A stretch of DNA of 64,000 bases from Dimorphilus gyrociliatus (taxonomy: Eukaryota; Annelida; Polychaeta; Dinophilidae). Each line of letters opens with the position of its first letter. Within the stretch, counting starts at the first letter, position 1. The notes beneath the pieces were generated by a model that had not been told where the DNA came from, did not search any database, and saw only the letters and a list, made by a program, of their open reading frames with translations. Position numbers and translations under genes: made by a program. The stretch spans positions 3,293,404 to 3,357,403 of the forward strand of contig CAJFCJ010000007.1 in the NCBI GenBank assembly GCA_904063045.1. Direction: 5' to 3'. Below, piece by piece: positions 62,842 to 64,000 of the stretch.

Positions 62842-62859
62842 AGGTCACGCCGCTGACCT
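62842..62859. promoter_or_regulatory. Nuclear-receptor-type inverted repeat with 6-bp spacer
   Basis: AGGTCA, spacer CGCCGC, TGACCT: two perfect half-sites in inverted orientation. An octamer (ATTTGCAT, 62782-62789) directly followed by ATG lies 53 bases to the left. Confidence 0.35.
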
Positions 62860-63414
62860 GAATAATTCCCGCCATTTGTTCTGTCCATCCGACCTCTAGG
62901 CGACCTTCTCGCGCGCTTTTCCTATCGTCTCATTTTCCGTTTCCCCACCTCTTCATCACTCTGATTTTCTTAATCTTTAATTGATTATCTCCCAATAAGA
63001 CAGACAATCGATATATTTTCTGACACCACTTTCTTACCCTCTCTATCTCTATCTCTTTTCGCCTCTTTCCACCATTTTTGCTAATCAACAAATTTTAAGG
63101 AGTATCCTATTGGCCAGCGCAGTAAGCATCATATTGTACAAAAACGCCTATCACACCCCACCCACCCCATTTCCATTACGCGTTAGCCGAGCAGTTCCAG
63201 AAAGAGAAAAATAAAGTATCTAATGTGTTTTATTTAAAAAAATGTGCCCGCCAAAAAACGATTACGGTAATTATAAACCGTTTTGACGGTGCTGCCGCCC
63301 TTCTTTAGTTAAAATCCTTAGGCCTAAGAGTAAAAGGGATAGAGTGAGAGAGAGTGGGGGGGAGGGGGAGGTCGGTGAGTGTTCAGTTTTAAAGGTAGAA
63401 AAGAGTAGAACATA

Positions 63415-63434
63415 GAGAGAGAGAGAGAGAGAGA
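63415..63434. repeat. (GA)n microsatellite
   Basis: GA run in a purine-rich stretch. Confidence 0.9.
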
Positions 63435-64000
63435 AAAAGAAGAAAAAGAGAAAAAAAAGTAATTTAAATACGCGACAAAAGCGTTGCCAATTAAAAGAGT
63501 CTCGAGTCGTGCTTGAACAAAGAAAGAAAGCGCTTGAGAAAACAGAGGCCGTCGCAATGGCCTAACCGATCGCATTTCCTGCGCTTCGAAAAATTATTTG
63601 AACGGCTTTTGTATATACACAATCAAAAAAGGGTGGAAGGCGGATTTTTTTTGAAGAAGAAGAAAGGGAAAAAATTAGGAGGGGTTTACCAAAATGGGGA
63701 AGTTAAGAGATAGAAAGATATATTTATATATTTACATTCATGAAAGAATGGTATTGTACATTGTATAGAAAGGGGAGGAGGAGGAAACAGAGAGAAAAAG
63801 GAGAACGAGATGGTAATAAAAAAAGGATGTGAGGGAAAGAGAATACGCGTATTTTCCGTTTAGTGTCTAGGAAAGAAAGGAGAATGAAAAGGTAAAAGAA
63901 TTGCAGCTAATTAGCGAGCTTGACCGTTGGCTAGTTGAACCGTCGTCTTTTGTCTACTCGTAATTTCGCTAATGGGGAGGCTCGGCGTGAAGCCCTTTTC

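Larger units (their letters stand above)
41742..64000. other. Gene-free domain: CpG-containing islands separated by simple repeats
   Basis: I can support no gene in these 22 kb, although the preceding 41.7 kb holds eleven. AT-rich tracts full of (TA)n, (GA)n and (GATA)n alternate with islands of balanced composition rich in CpG, GCGTC/GACGC, TAGACG, TAATTA/TAATTG and CACGTG. Approximate islands: 42770-42920, 43080-43640, 45440-45860, 46380-46760, 49090-49260, 49500-49800, 50160-50860, 51180-51310, 51550-51970, 52440-52800, 53880-54110, 54480-54930, 55360-55870, 56360-57000, 57390-57570, 57950-58480, 58740-58960, 59130-59720, 59940-60280, 60750-61500, 62370-62900 and 63900-64000. ORFs here are short, do not link by splice sites and match nothing I know. 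A cis-regulatory domain of a gene beyond the right edge, or a long intron or non-coding transcript, are the main options. Confidence 0.6.

Noticed and set aside
43561-64000. Search by eye for tRNA genes, common microRNA seeds, snRNAs, transposon ends and CRISPR-like arrays
   Set aside because: No A/B boxes, recognised mature miRNA sequence, terminal repeats or spaced direct repeats were seen. (TA)n hairpins were not counted as miRNA precursors. This was not exhaustive.

Overview
The window looks like nuclear DNA from a small-genome invertebrate animal. Genes are multi-exon, introns are mostly 50-100 bp with GT-AG ends, neighbours often sit only 65-450 bp apart, and the non-coding DNA is AT-rich with many (TA)n, (GA)n and (GATA)n tracts. 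The gene set (rotatin, TRUB2, a cordon-bleu protein, a nicotinic-type receptor subunit, PSMD7, a rapsyn-like protein) is bilaterian. A compact spiralian such as a miniature annelid would fit, but that is inference and no species is claimed.

The first two thirds (1-41.7 kb) are gene-dense. In order: the 5' part of a secreted Cys-rich gene (-, cut by the window edge); rotatin (+, about 36 exons); an AT-hook/acidic protein ending in a CCR4-type nuclease domain (+); a single-pass membrane protein (+); a second single-pass membrane protein with a possible PP1-docking motif (-); a claudin/PMP22-like tetraspan protein (-); TRUB2 (+), divergent from the claudin gene; a 58-codon minus-strand ORF of uncertain status; a cordon-bleu/COBLL1-like actin regulator (+); a nicotinic-receptor-like subunit (-); PSMD7/Rpn8 (-), divergent from a coiled-coil protein (+); and a rapsyn-like TPR/RING-H2 gene (-), tail-to-tail with the coiled-coil gene.

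The last third (41.7-64 kb) has no gene I can support, which is striking beside the packed left side. It alternates simple-repeat tracts with CpG-containing islands of ordinary base composition. The islands share exact short words and hold POU-octamer-like sites, E-boxes and homeodomain-type TAATTA cores. My best reading is a cis-regulatory domain of a gene lying to the right, with a candidate + strand promoter near 61.3 kb; this is inference.

Observations most worth a second look: the shared-word island domain; a TRUB2 protein that lacks its catalytic Asp and conserved Tyr; roughly one intron in five starting GTT; the AT-hook plus nuclease fusion; a receptor subunit with vicinal cysteines but a degraded aromatic box; and the receptor-like and rapsyn-like genes lying within 10 kb. 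Exon boundaries were found by hand from frame and splice-site agreement and have not been tested against transcripts.
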